Shown here: piece by piece, positions 36,701 through 50,399 of the stretch
How positions within the stretch are numbered: the first letter of the stretch is position 1
Layout: each line of letters opens with the position of its first letter
Origin: DASQHL01 sp963843685
Lineage (GTDB): Bacteria > Chloroflexota > Dehalococcoidia > DSTF01 > JACRBR01
DNA length: 64,000 nt
Direction of reading: 5' to 3'
Assembly (NCBI GenBank): GCA_963843685.1
Contig: CAWJLO010000007.1
Span: forward strand, 75,006 to 139,005
The notes under the pieces: model-generated
The model's input: the letters and a program-made list of their open reading frames with translations, nothing else
The model's database searches: none
What the model was told of the DNA's origin: nothing
Made by a program: the position numbers and the translations under genes

Positions 36701-38481
36701 CGCGGTTCAGCAGCACCGGCCGCGTGCCGATGACGTCGTCCAGCACGTCCCACACCTCAGGCCGCGCGCGCTCGACGATGCGCTTCGCGCTCTTGATGTT
36801 GTGCGCCAGTCCGCGCGAGACGAGCGCATTCATCACGAACGGCTTGAACAGCTCCAGCGCCATGCGCTTGGGCAGCCCGCACTGGTGCAGCTTCAACTCC
36901 GGCCCGACCACGATCACGGATCGGCCCGAGTAGTCAACGCGCTTGCCGAGCAGGTTCTGGCGGAACCGTCCCTGCTTGCCCTTGAGCATGTCGCTCAGGC
37001 TCTTCAGCTTGTGGTTGCCGGAACCGGCGACGGCGCGACCGCGGCGGCCGTTGTCGATCAGCGAGTCGACGGCCTCCTGCAGCATCCGCTTCTCGTTCCG
37101 GATGATGATCTCCGGGGCGCCCAGCTCAAGCAGCCTCTTCAGGCGATTGTTGCGGTTGATCACGCGCCGGTAGAGGTCGTTCAGGTCGCTCGTGGCGAAC
37201 CGGCCGCCGTCCAGCTGCACCATCGGCCGCAGCTCAGGCGGCATCACCGGCAGCACCGTAAACACCATCCACGACGGGTGGTTACCCGACTTACGAAGCG
37301 ACTCGACGACCTTCAGCCGCTTCGTCGCCTTCTTGCGCCGCTGACCGGACGTGGAGTGGATCTCCACCTGCATCTTCTCGCGCAGCGCGTCGACGTTCAC
37401 CCGCTCGAGGATCTTGAGCACCGCTTCGGCGCCCATCCCCGCCTCGAAGACGTTGCCGTACCGCTCCTGCAGCTCCTTGAAGCGCTGCTCGGTCAGCAGG
37501 GTCATCCGGTCGTTCTCCGCCGGGTCGACCAGCTCCTCCAGCTCCTGGATGCGGTCCTGGTACTCCGCGTATACGGCCTCGCGCTCGCCGCCTGCGCGGT
37601 CCTGGAGCGGCTTCAGCTCTTCGACGATCGCGTTGCGCTTCTGCTCCAGGGCGGCGTCCGACATCAACGCGATGTCCTCGCGCTTCTTCTTGAACTCCGC
37701 CTCCAGCACGCCGACGCGCTCCTGCGCCACCTTCTTGAGCCCCTTGACGACGCTCTGCTCGATCACGGTGCCGCGCTCGACGATCAGCGCGTCGCCCAGC
37801 CGGTAGCCCTTGCGGGCGGACTTGCCCACGAGCTCGCTCAGCTCCTCCTGGTACTCGACCGCCTGCTGCATGATCGCGTCGGTCTGCTCTTCGCGCGTCT
37901 CCTCGAGCTGCTCGAGCTTGCGCTTGCGGTCAGCCTCGATCTCCTTCTCCGCCGCGGCGAGCTGCTCCTGGAGTTCCGCCACGCGGTCGGCGTACTGCTT
38001 CTCTCGCCGGCCCGCCTCGCGCTCCATCTCCTCCTGAAGGTGCTCCTGCGCGCGCTTCTTCGCGTGCTCGTCGACCGACGTGACGATGAACTGCGCGAAG
38101 TAGAGCACGCGCTCGAGCGAGCGCGGTGAAATGTCCAGGAGGAGGCCAAGCCGGCTCGGCGTCCCCTTGACGAACCAGATGTGGCTGACGGGTGAGGCAA
38201 GCTCAATGTGCCCCATGCGCTCGCGGCGCACCTTGGAGCGCGCCACCTCTACGCCGCACTTGTCGCAGACGATGCCCTTGTAACGGACGCGCTTGTACTT
38301 GCCGCAGTAGCACTCGAAGTCCTTCGTCGGGCCGAAGATCTTCTCGCAGAAGAGCCCGTCCTTCTCCGGCTTCAACGTGCGGTAGTTGATCGTCTCAGGC
38401 TTGGTGACCTCCCCGTACGACCACGACCGGATCTGCTCCGGTGAGGCCAGTGAAATACGGACGGCGTTGAAGTCATTTACC

Positions 38482-38489
<8 letters not shown>
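33747..38489 (-). CDS. rpoC: RNA polymerase subunit beta'
   Basis: The 1580-residue catalytic subunit. The zinc finger has C60, C62, C75 and C78; the active-site loop NADFDGDQMA is near residue 630. Residues about 140-325 form a long coiled-coil insert rich in Glu, Gln and Arg, and the last roughly 82 residues are a very acidic tail (runs of D and E). A Lys/Ser-rich insert (KKTKSRSKKK) occurs in the C-terminal half. It starts at GTG 38489, overlapping the end of rpoB by eight bases, so the two are translationally coupled. Confidence 0.97.
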
Positions 38490-42219
<3,730 letters not shown>

Positions 42220-42333
42220 GCTTGGCGCGCTCCTAGCACTGCGTTACGAACCGCGATCTCCTGACGACAGAAATAGTCCCTGAGGAGGGACAATGGGGAT
42301 CCGAAGGCAAGGGGGTTCTGTCTAGCCTCGGTG

Positions 42334-42362
42334 AGTATACAAATAGGTCGTTCGGGTGTCAA
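42334..42362 (-). promoter_or_regulatory. Near-consensus promoter of rpoBC
   Basis: Minus strand TTGACA (42362-42357), a 17-base spacer, then TATACT (42339-42334). The expected start near 42327 leaves a leader of about 108 bases, which contains a small stem GTCCCT/AGGGAC at 42276-42291. The remaining 112 bases up to sppA hold no other clear signal. Confidence 0.85.
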
Positions 42363-42474
42363 CCAGCGGATGCTACCGAATCAGCCGCCCGAAATGCAAC
42401 CCCCTACGCGACATTCGACGAAAAGAGGGGCCATCCTAGCTTCGAAACTTGACATAATCATACAACGCTGATGG

Positions 42475-43281
42475 TCAGGCCCGGAACTCGACCCTCCCCC
42501 CACGCAGCCTGCCCTCCAGGGCGTACGCCGCCGACTCCACGAGCCCCGTCGCCGTGTTCGCCAGCAGCCGCTCCCGCAGGCTCCGGCGCGGCCGCACGTA
42601 GGTCAGCTTGCGCTCCGAGAGGCCGGCCAGCCCCTGCGCCAGGTCCAGCGCCGTGTCGAGGTCGCCCAACTCGTCGATCAGCCCCGCGTCCTTCGCCTGC
42701 CCGGCCGTGAAGATCTCGCCCGTGGCCAGCTCGCGCGTCCGCTCGGGTGCAAGCCCGCGCGCCTCCGAGACCAGGTCGACGAACCGGCCGTAGAACGCGT
42801 TCAGCAGCGCCTGCTCCTTGCCGCGCTCTTCCTCCGTCGGCTCCCGAAAGTTGCTGAACATGTCCTTCAGCCGCCCCGCCTTCGTCACCTCCATCCGCAC
42901 GCCGATCTTCGCCAGCATCTCGTACAGCATCGGCCGCATGGAGATGACGCCGATTGAGCCCACGACGGCCATCGGCGCGGCCACGATCTTCGTCGCCGCG
43001 CATGCAGCCATGTATCCGCCCGAGGCCCCCATGCCGCTGATCAGCGCTACCACGGGCTTCTGCTTCGCCACCCGGCCGATCGACCGGTAGAGCTGCTCCG
43101 ATGCCGCCGCGCCGCCCCCCGGGGAGTCCACGTCCAGCACCAGCGCGCGAATCCGCTTGTTCTCCTCGATCGCGCGCAGCATCCGCACGAACTCCACGGT
43201 CTTGCCCGGCTGCCCGATCGTCCCGAACAGCTCCACGACCGCCATCCGCTCAGGGTTGATGTTCAGAATCGCCTCGAGCAT
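42475..43281 (-). CDS. sppA: Signal peptide peptidase SppA-type protease
   Basis: A 268-residue ClpP-fold serine protease that would degrade leftover signal peptides at the membrane. The nucleophile is S87 in GMGASGGYMAA and the general base K139 in TKAGRLKDM; their 52-residue spacing equals that of Bacillus subtilis SppA (S147/K199). Unlike many SppA proteins it has no clear N-terminal membrane helix, so it may be soluble or peripheral. ATG 43281. The gene ends about 110 bases before the rpoB promoter. Confidence 0.9.
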   Translation of the reverse strand: MLEAILNINPERMAVVELFGTIGQPGKTVEFVRMLRAIEENKRIRALVLDVDSPGGGAAASEQLYRSIGRVAKQKPVVALISGMGASGGYMAACAATKIVAAPMAVVGSIGVISMRPMLYEMLAKIGVRMEVTKAGRLKDMFSNFREPTEEERGKEQALLNAFYGRFVDLVSEARGLAPERTRELATGEIFTAGQAKDAGLIDELGDLDTALDLAQGLAGLSERKLTYVRPRRSLRERLLANTATGLVESAAYALEGRLRGGRVEFRA

Positions 43282-43404
43282 GCGGAAACTCCCCGGGCGG
43301 CCGCCCGTCGATGCGCAACATATGGCGTGTGATCCGAGTGTAGGTGGGCGTCCGGGGGCGGGTCAATTCGCGCTGGGCCTCGACCGAGACGGGGAAATGC
43401 AGGG

Positions 43405-43433
43405 ACAGGCGGCGCCGACACGGCGCTGCCTGT
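43405..43433 (-). terminator. Hairpin after the secreted protein gene
   Basis: Twelve-base stem (43405-43416 with 43422-43433, one wobble pair) and a five-base loop, 25 bases after the stop of the gene at 43458 and before sppA. A short T run (ATTTCCCC) follows on the minus strand. Confidence 0.55.
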
Positions 43434-43457
43434 GCCTGCTCCGGCCTGGTGCGCAGG

Positions 43458-44255
43458 CTACGGGGCGACGGATCGGATTGAGATCAGCCCGGTCGTCACG
43501 AACTCGTACGCCGACGTCGGCGCGCCCTTCTCGCCGAACCACAGCCAGACCTTTACCTGCACCGGCCCCTTCGGCACGTTCCGGGCGTTCCAGTACAGGT
43601 CGGTGAGTTCGTTCGCATCGAGCGAGCCAGGCTGGATGTGGCCGGCGTTATCGATAGCGACGAGCTCGCTGGTATTCACGAAGACAATGTTTCCGCCCTG
43701 GTCGAATACTGCCGCGCACGCCTGCACCGCCGGGTAGCGCGTCGTCGACTGATTCCTCACCCTGAACACGAAGAACACGTCATTGGGAGTGATCGTGATG
43801 TCGGGCGTCACATACGGGGCCGTGTACCGGATGGCATCGGAGAAGAACATCACCACCTTGGGGTCCGGCAGTGGGGCGTCGAGCGCCTTCCCGGAGATCG
43901 GCCGCACCTCAAAGTGCGTCCACGGCGGCACGTTCGGGTTGTCGAAGCGGATATCGAACGCTGTCTGCTGGTGTGGCTGCGTGTCCGGCGGGCACGTCGG
44001 CGCCGTCTTCGTCGCCACGACGTTTCCGGCGTCGTCCAGCAACGTGCCCTGGAGCATGATGTTCGTGCCCTGGATGTTGGTGTCGTTCACCATCTCGCCC
44101 GTAATGTGTGTGTAGCCGTCAGAGTCGACGTAGGTGCTTGTGCGGTCGATACACTTCGCACCGAGCGCGGAAACCGCCAGCGCGATCACCAGCAACGGCG
44201 CGATACGCGGGCGTGTTAACAAGGATCGGCGGATTACGGATTTGATCTTGTTCAT
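43458..44255 (-). CDS. Secreted protein of unknown function (FxLYD-like)
   Basis: A 265-residue protein. ATG 44255 is chosen because GGGAGGATCG precedes it; it gives a signal peptide with core IAPLLVIALAVSALG. There is a cysteine right after (GAKC), but Lys at -1 argues against a lipobox. The mature part has beta-rich text with TYVDSDGYTHITGEMVNDT and VPPWTHFEVRP, similar in style to FxLYD domains of exported bacterial proteins. No catalytic motif. It has its own promoter and faces the subtilase gene. Confidence 0.7.
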   Translation of the reverse strand: MNKIKSVIRRSLLTRPRIAPLLVIALAVSALGAKCIDRTSTYVDSDGYTHITGEMVNDTNIQGTNIMLQGTLLDDAGNVVATKTAPTCPPDTQPHQQTAFDIRFDNPNVPPWTHFEVRPISGKALDAPLPDPKVVMFFSDAIRYTAPYVTPDITITPNDVFFVFRVRNQSTTRYPAVQACAAVFDQGGNIVFVNTSELVAIDNAGHIQPGSLDANELTDLYWNARNVPKGPVQVKVWLWFGEKGAPTSAYEFVTTGLISIRSVAP

Positions 44256-44288
44256 CGATCCTCCCACCACGCTCCGTCAAGTTCGGCT

Positions 44289-44317
44289 ATCATACGCGCG
44301 ACATGTGACGCTTGCAA
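44289..44317 (-). promoter_or_regulatory. Promoter of the secreted protein gene
   Basis: Minus strand TTGCAA (44317-44312), 17-base spacer, then TATGAT (44294-44289), about 34 bases before the ATG at 44255. Good match in both boxes. Confidence 0.6.
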
Positions 44318-44339
44318 TCCAGTCTATTTGAGGGTTCTT

Positions 44340-46052
44340 ATGTGGCGTCGTGTTGCTCTCGCTCTGTTGTGCGTGGTGGTTGCGGGGATCTGGGCGAAGG
44401 GCGCAACGCCGCCGCGAGACGACGCAACGCTCGTCATCTCCGTCCAGCCCACCGGGTCGCTGTCGCAGGTTGCGCGGCGCGCGGAGACGCTCGGGTTCAC
44501 CGTCGAGCGCCAGATCGACGATCTGCACGCGGTCGAGGTCAGCGGCCCGGCCGGCTCACTCGCCCGGCTCGCCTCTATCGATGGTGTCCGCTACGCGGAG
44601 CCGGTCGCACGAGTCGCGGCGGCCGACACGCCTGGCGATCCCCTCTACGGCAACGAGTACCCGTACCTCAACGCAATCAACGCCGCCGCCGCCTGGGACA
44701 TCGAAAAGGGCGACCCCAGCGTCGTCGTCGCTGTCGTCGACACCGGTGTAGACGTCCAGCACCCCGACCTCAAGCAGAACATCTGGGTGAACCCGCGCGA
44801 GATCCCCAACAACGGCATCGACGACGACAACAACGGCTGCGTTGACGACGTCAACGGCTGCTCGTTCGTCAGCGACAGCTCGCCGGGCTGTCAGAATGTG
44901 AGCAATGGCTTCGTAAACGACGACATCGGCCACGGCACCTTCGTGTCCGGTGTGATCGCCGCCGCGTCGAACAACATCGGCATCGTCGGCGTCGCCCGCA
45001 ACGTGCGCATCATGCCGATCAAGGTGCTGGACTGCTACGGCGCCGGTGATTCCATCGCCACCGCGCGCGGCATTCTCTACGCCGCACATAACGGCGCTCG
45101 TGTCATCAACCTGAGCCTCGGTGGCGTGCAGGATGCGCAGATCGTCGTGGACGCGATCAATGAGGCCACGAATGACGGCGTCCTCGTCGTTGCGGCGGCC
45201 GGCAACGACGGCAAGGGCACCGTCTCGTTCCCCGCCCGGTTGCCGAACGTGCTCGCTGTCGCCGCATCGTCCATCGCCAACGCCGGCCAGCGGGCCCCGT
45301 TCTCCAACTGGGGCCCTGAAATTGACGTAGCCGCGGTCGGCGAAGACGTCGTCGGCACCCTGCCCGCCAGCCGCTGCGGCTACCTCCTTCAGTGCTTGCC
45401 GGCGGGCCCATACGCCAAGGGCGACGGGACGTCCTTCTCCACGCCGCAGGTGTCCGGGCTGGCCGCGCTGATGATCTCCCTGAACCCGGCGCTCACGCCT
45501 GCACAGATCACCAACATCATCGAGGAGAGCGCTACCGCGCTCGTGCCCGGCAGCACGCCGAACTGGGCCGGCTCCGGCCGCATCAACATGCTCTCGGCGC
45601 TGCAGGCGGTGAAGGGCAACCGCCCGCCTGGCGAGGCCTGCACCATCGCGTCCGTCACGGACGGCGACAGCTTCGTCTGCCAGGGCGGCCGGCACGTACG
45701 CATGCTGGGGATGACGGCGCCGAGCGGCGGCCAGTGCGGCGCCGACTGGGCGCAGGCGGCGCTTCAGAACATCTTCCTGACGCCCGGCCGCATCGTATAC
45801 CTCCGCTACGACGTCAGCCGCACCGACTCCAGCGCCAACGGCGAGACCCTGGCGGCGCCCATCTGGCGCGGCAACGACGGCAACGACTACAACCTGTCGA
45901 TCGTCATGGTTTACGTCGGTCTGGCGAAGGCGGCCGATCTTGGCGCAAACAACGTCCTGTTGCACGACTGGGCGCAATCGTCGCAGAGCTGGGCGAAGAC
46001 CGCGCACTGGAACATGTGGGCCCCCGGCCAGCCCTTCGCTACCAACTGCTGA
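44340..46052 (+). CDS. Secreted subtilisin-like protease fused to an SNase-like domain
   Basis: A 570-residue exported protein. The signal peptide is residues 1-22 (WRRVALALLCVVVAG); a propeptide-like region runs to about 95. The S8 catalytic triad is D134 (VVDTGVD), H198 (GHGTFVSG) and S365 (GTSFSTPQVSG). From about residue 434 a second domain begins: VTDGDSFVCQGG, HVRMLGMTAP and VMVYVGLAKA follow the staphylococcal nuclease fold order, but the nuclease Glu (TPE) is Ser and the second Arg is missing, so it is probably a non-catalytic binding module. ATG 44340 follows GAGGG; TTG 44328 is less likely. Confidence 0.88.
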   Translation: MWRRVALALLCVVVAGIWAKGATPPRDDATLVISVQPTGSLSQVARRAETLGFTVERQIDDLHAVEVSGPAGSLARLASIDGVRYAEPVARVAAADTPGDPLYGNEYPYLNAINAAAAWDIEKGDPSVVVAVVDTGVDVQHPDLKQNIWVNPREIPNNGIDDDNNGCVDDVNGCSFVSDSSPGCQNVSNGFVNDDIGHGTFVSGVIAAASNNIGIVGVARNVRIMPIKVLDCYGAGDSIATARGILYAAHNGARVINLSLGGVQDAQIVVDAINEATNDGVLVVAAAGNDGKGTVSFPARLPNVLAVAASSIANAGQRAPFSNWGPEIDVAAVGEDVVGTLPASRCGYLLQCLPAGPYAKGDGTSFSTPQVSGLAALMISLNPALTPAQITNIIEESATALVPGSTPNWAGSGRINMLSALQAVKGNRPPGEACTIASVTDGDSFVCQGGRHVRMLGMTAPSGGQCGADWAQAALQNIFLTPGRIVYLRYDVSRTDSSANGETLAAPIWRGNDGNDYNLSIVMVYVGLAKAADLGANNVLLHDWAQSSQSWAKTAHWNMWAPGQPFATNC

Positions 46053-46129
46053 AGCTGGACTTGCCACGCCCGGCCCGCTAACGAATCGTGCCGCGGCACG
46101 GACCCGCGCACCTGATATCCTCACCGTCG

Positions 46130-47299
46130 ATGGACACGCGCACTGACGCCGCCCCCCCTGCGCCCACGCCTGCCGACGTCAAGCGCTACCGCGAGAACTG
46201 GCAGGGCGAAGTCGACGGCGTCTACCTCTACCAGCGCCTCTCCCGCGCCGAGAAGGACCCCGAGCGCGCGCAGATCTTTCTCGACCTCGCCGAGACCGAG
46301 AAGCGCCACCTCCAGAACTGGGTCGAGCGCCTGCGCGCCGCCGGCGTGGAGCTCCCCGCGGACCCGCGCCCGTCGCCGCGAGTGCGCATCCTCTGCTTCC
46401 TCGCCGACCGTCTGGGTCCCCGCGCAGTGCTACCGATGGTCTCGGCGATGGAGTCGACGGGCTTCGACAACTACATGGCGCAGCCGGAGGCCGGCCCCGA
46501 CATGGCGCGCGACGAGCGCTCCCACTCCCGCACGCTCTCCACGCTCTACTCGCCCGGCGGCGGTACCGACGTTGCGGGCACCGCGGCGGTAGCCGGCATC
46601 GCCCGCGGCGAGCGCTGGCACCGCGTTGACACCGGCGGCCAGCTGCGCGCGTCGATCTTCGGCATCAGTGACGGCCTGCTCTCCAACCTCAGCCTCGTGA
46701 TCGGTGTCGCGGGAGCCAACCCCGATGGCCGCTTCATCGTCCTGGCGGGCGTTGCAGGGCTTCTCGCTGGCGCCTTCTCGATGGGCGCCGGCGAGTTCGT
46801 CTCCGTCACGTCGCAGCGCGAGCTGTTCGAGCGCCAGATCGCGCTCGAGAAGGAGGAGCTGGAGACCGACCCGGAGCAGGAGCGCCAGGAGCTGGCGCTC
46901 ATCTACCGTGCGAAGGGGCTGCCCGTCGACGAGGCGGAATCACTCTCCGCGCGCATCATCGCCGACCGCGGCGTCGCGCTCGAAACGCTTGCCCGGGAGG
47001 AGCTCGGCCTCAACCCGGAAGGGCTCGGCTCGCCGTACGGCGTCGCCTTCTCGTCGTTCCTGTCGTTCGCCGCCGGCGCCGTGATCCCGCTCGTGCCGTG
47101 GTTCTTCGGCTCCGGCAACGTCTCCTTCGTCGCGTCGATCGCGCTTGGCGGTCTCGGGATGTTCGCCGTCGGCGCCGCCGTCTCGCTCTTCACGGGGCGC
47201 AACTTCATCTTCGCCGGCGCGCGCCAACTCGCCATCGGCGGCGTCGCCGCCGCGATCACCTACACCATCGGGCGAATCATCGGAGTGAGCACCTCGTAG
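46130..47299 (+). CDS. Ferritin-like domain fused to VIT1/CCC1 membrane transporter
   Basis: A 389-residue protein. Residues about 18-150 form a rubrerythrin-like four-helix domain with metal ligands E27, E57-x-x-H60 and a later ERSH. Residues about 170-389 are a VIT1/CCC1 transporter: RASIFGISDGLLSNLSLVIG in helix 1, GAFSMGAGEFVSV in helix 2, then three more helices. This is the MbfA-type design that moves iron or manganese across the membrane and oxidises or senses it through the ferritin part. ATG 46130 is chosen; GTG 46088 is possible. Confidence 0.88.
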   Translation: MDTRTDAAPPAPTPADVKRYRENWQGEVDGVYLYQRLSRAEKDPERAQIFLDLAETEKRHLQNWVERLRAAGVELPADPRPSPRVRILCFLADRLGPRAVLPMVSAMESTGFDNYMAQPEAGPDMARDERSHSRTLSTLYSPGGGTDVAGTAAVAGIARGERWHRVDTGGQLRASIFGISDGLLSNLSLVIGVAGANPDGRFIVLAGVAGLLAGAFSMGAGEFVSVTSQRELFERQIALEKEELETDPEQERQELALIYRAKGLPVDEAESLSARIIADRGVALETLAREELGLNPEGLGSPYGVAFSSFLSFAAGAVIPLVPWFFGSGNVSFVASIALGGLGMFAVGAAVSLFTGRNFIFAGARQLAIGGVAAAITYTIGRIIGVSTS

Positions 47300-47323
47300 C
47301 GCACGATACGCGCCCGGCCGCCG

Positions 47324-48245
47324 CTAGACGGACAACGCAGTTCCCGTGGTCGGTCCTGTCGCGTCAGCCGCCAATGCCGCTTCGATCGTCGCCGCGGGGG
47401 GCCGCAGCCGTTCGTCCCGCTCGGCCAGGGCCAGCAGCTCGCGGACCGAGGCGTCATCGCCGCGCGCCGTGAGCGCCGCCACCCGGTCGACGAGCGCTCG
47501 CAGCTCGTCCGTCTCAGGCGCCGGCGTCTGCCCTGGCGGCGCGATGCCCTGCATGCCGGACGGTTCCCACGGCAGCAGCTCCACCTTCTGCAGCGAGGCC
47601 ACGTCGAGCGCCAGGTTGCCACGCACGTACCAGTCGCCCCACATGTCGAGGATGCCGCAGCGAGCCGGGTCGATCCCGCCGCCCTGGATCTTCAACCACA
47701 CGTCGCCGGCTACCAGGAATCGGTCGCGCGGCGTGTCCAGCGGGTCGAAGTCCGCCTTCACCTCTGCCTGCTGGAACGCGTCCAGCTGCGCGTCGACCTG
47801 CACCCAGCGCGATTCGCCCGCGTTCCAGTATTCGCATACCCAATGGTCGACGTACTTCCCCGGATCGAAATACGCCGAGAAGCCGCAGCGGGCGCGGGCG
47901 GGCACGCCGCTTGTGTCGCAGGAACGCGCACAGCATGGTCGAGAAGTGGCGACAGTTCCCGATGACGCGCTCTTCAGGCGGCCGCGCAACGCCGACCACC
48001 GCGGGCGACAGCCGCTTCGCCCGTGCCAGCATGGCCTCGGCGCCGTGCAGCCCCAGCTCCCTGTCGCGCTCAGGCGGCACTTCAACGTTGTACCGCTGCG
48101 CCCAGAAACGGTGGATGAGCAGCATCTGCACCGCGTGCGCGAGTGCGCCGACGTCGTCCGCGAGCGCGTCCACTTCTGCCGCGAAAGGCCCAACCGTCGT
48201 GAACGTTCCGGGCGTCGCGTAATACTCGAGCAGGTCGCCTTCCAT
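47324..48245 (-). CDS. Transglutaminase-like superfamily protein (one frameshift)
   Basis: A papain-like fold is visible: catalytic C98 in VIGNCRHFSTML, His in YVDHWVCEYW and Asp in RWVQVDAQLDAF. The frame changes near 47905-47930; the protein before it starts at ATG 48245, and after it runs to TAG 47324, about 306 residues in total. The C-terminus is a helical Ala/Arg-rich region. Bacterial relatives act as proteases or in peptide crosslinking; the role is not known here. It converges with the ferritin-VIT1 gene. Confidence 0.78.
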
Positions 48246-48319
48246 CGGCCGATTGTCCGTCAGCGAGGGTCGCCCGTCAACGCATGGTGAGCCATCAGTG
48301 AGCGGTGATGACCGTCTGC

Positions 48320-48325
48320 TAGAAT
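48320..48325 (+). promoter_or_regulatory. Possible -10 box of asd
   Basis: TAGAAT at 48320-48325, 43 bases before the asd start. No good -35 box is seen at the right distance (AGTGAG near 48297). Confidence 0.3.
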
Positions 48326-48367
48326 TGCACCACTCAATCGAATCTCGTCGAAAGGTGCGCGCGTCTC

Positions 48368-49391
48368 ATGCCGGCCAAGCAGTACAACGTCGCCGTCGTC
48401 GGCGCCACCGGTGTCGTCGGCCTTGAGTTCCTCAAGATCGCGGCCGAGCGCCGCTTCCCGATCAAGGGGCTCAAGCTCCTCGCGACCGAGCGCTCCGCCG
48501 GCAAGCGCATCGCTTTCGGGGAGGGCCAGATCACCGTCGAGGCGACGACGCACGAGTCGTTCAGGGGCGCCGACTTCGTCTTCATCTCCGCCTCCGGCGC
48601 CGCCTCGAAGGAGTACGCGCCGATCGCCCGCGACGCCGGCGCCGTCGTCATCGACGACTCCTCCGTCTGGCGCCAGGACCCCGACGTGCCGCTCGTTGCG
48701 CCGGAGGTCAACGCCGACGACGTGATGCACCACAAGGGCATCCTCGCCATCCCCAACTGCTCGACGACGCCGCTCGTGCTGTGCCTCTGGCCGCTGCACC
48801 GGCGCAACCGCGTCACGCGCGTCATCACCGACACCTACCAGTCCGTGTCCGGTACCGGCACCTCCGCCGTCGGCGAGCTGGACACGCAGACGAAGAACTG
48901 GGCCGCTCGGCAAGCCCGACTCGCTCCCCCACATCTACCCGCACCAGATCGCCTTCAACGTCCTGCCGCACGTCGACTCCTTCATGGACAGCGGCTACAC
49001 GAAGGAGGAGTGGAAGATGATGGCCGAGACCCGGAAGATCATGCACGAGCCGGAACTTCCGCTCTCCGCCACCTGCGTGCGCGTGCCCGTCTTCTACAGC
49101 CACAGCCTCGCCGTCCACGCCGAGTTCGAGCGGCCGATGTCGGCGGAGGCCGTCCGCGACGTCCTCCGCGAGGCCCCCGGCGTCGTCGTCCAGGACGAAC
49201 CGTCCGTGAACCTCTACCCCACGCCGCGCGACGCCGCCGGCAAGGACCCCGTCTACGTCGGCCGCATCCGCGAGGACATGTCGAACCCGAACGGCATCGC
49301 CATGTGGATCTCCAGCGACAACATCCGCAAGGGCGCCGCACTCAACGCGATCCAGATCGCCGAGGAGATGGTCAAGCGCGGGCTGGTCTAG
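48368..49391 (+). CDS. asd: Aspartate-semialdehyde dehydrogenase (one frameshift)
   Basis: Reduces aspartyl phosphate to the semialdehyde used for lysine/diaminopimelate, threonine and methionine. GATGVVG at 12-18 binds NADPH; the nucleophile is C131 in IPNCSTTPL; TYQSVSGTGTSAV follows. The frame changes by +1 near 48905 (text resumes as GKPDSLPHIYPHQIAFNVLP). Rebuilt length is about 341 residues, normal. The next gene is dapA, so the two steps toward diaminopimelate lie together. Confidence 0.9.
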
Positions 49392-49497
49392 CGTCCCGCC
49401 CGCCGGATGATCGACAATAGCCCATCAGACGCACGCCGGGGCGCACGTCGCCGCCGCTTCTTCGCACGCCGGCCCGTCAGCGAATCGAGGACCCATC

Positions 49498-50394
49498 ATG
49501 CAGCTCGGCCGTCTCCTCACCGCCATGGTCACGCCGTTCGCCGCCGACGGCTCCGTCGACTACGCCAACACACGCCGCCTCGCCTCCGCGCTCGTTGACG
49601 CCGGCAGCGAGGGTCTCGTCGTCACCGGTACCACCGGTGAGGCGCCCACGCTGACGATCCCCGAGAAGATCCGGCTGTGGTCCGAGGTCAAGGACGAAGT
49701 CGGCAGCCGCGCCGCCGTCATCGCCGGCTCCGGCGACAACTGCACCGCCGACAGCGTCGAGCTGAGCCGCGAGGCCGAGCGTACAGGCGTCGACGCGCTG
49801 CTCCTCACCTCGCCGTACTACAACAAGCCCACGCAGGAGGGGCTCTACCGGCACTTCGCCGCCATCGCCGAGGCCGTGAGCCTGCCCGTGATCCCCTACA
49901 ACATCCCGTCACGCACCGGCGTCAACGTCAACGCCGATACGCAGCTCCGCCTCGCCCGCATCGGCAACGTGGCCGGCGTCAAGGAGTCCAGCGGCGACAT
50001 GCGCCAGATCGCTCGCCTGATCGAAGAGGCGCCGGACTACCTGGTCTGGTCCGGCAACGACGAGGACACGTTTTCGATCCTGTCGCTCGGCGGCTACGGC
50101 GTGATCAGCGTCATCTCGCACCTCGCCGGCCGCCAGGTCGCGGCGATGATCCGCGCGCACGTCGATGGCCGGCTCGACGAGTCGGCGTCGATCCACCGCC
50201 GCCTGCTGCCGCTCATCGACGCGCTCTTCTGCGTCACCAACCCCATTCCCGTCAAGTACGCGTTGAATCGCGTCGGCTTCCCCGCCGGCCCCTTCCGCCT
50301 CCCCATGTGCGACCCCGACGAAGCGTCCGCGTCGCGCATCATGGCGGAGCTGGCGAAGCACCAGATCGACCTGCCGGTCGAGGCGCACGCCTGA
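49498..50394 (+). CDS. dapA: 4-hydroxy-tetrahydrodipicolinate synthase
   Basis: Condenses pyruvate with aspartate semialdehyde, the Asd product, in lysine and cell-wall synthesis. A 298-residue TIM barrel. The Schiff-base lysine is K162 in GVKESSGD; Y134 in YNIPSRTG is the proton-relay tyrosine; GTTGE at 44-48 is the substrate loop. ATG 49498 follows GAGGACCC. It lies 106 bases after asd and six bases before tsaD, probably in one transcript. Confidence 0.95.
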   Translation: MQLGRLLTAMVTPFAADGSVDYANTRRLASALVDAGSEGLVVTGTTGEAPTLTIPEKIRLWSEVKDEVGSRAAVIAGSGDNCTADSVELSREAERTGVDALLLTSPYYNKPTQEGLYRHFAAIAEAVSLPVIPYNIPSRTGVNVNADTQLRLARIGNVAGVKESSGDMRQIARLIEEAPDYLVWSGNDEDTFSILSLGGYGVISVISHLAGRQVAAMIRAHVDGRLDESASIHRRLLPLIDALFCVTNPIPVKYALNRVGFPAGPFRLPMCDPDEASASRIMAELAKHQIDLPVEAHA

Positions 50395-50399
50395 GCCGG

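Noticed and set aside
36570..38129. 519-residue plus-strand frame opposite rpoC
   Set aside because: Leu/Arg/His-rich antisense shadow; rpoC motifs on the minus strand are unbroken.
42449..42454. TTGACA on the plus strand next to the end of sppA
   Set aside because: No -10 box at a suitable distance and no plus-strand gene follows.
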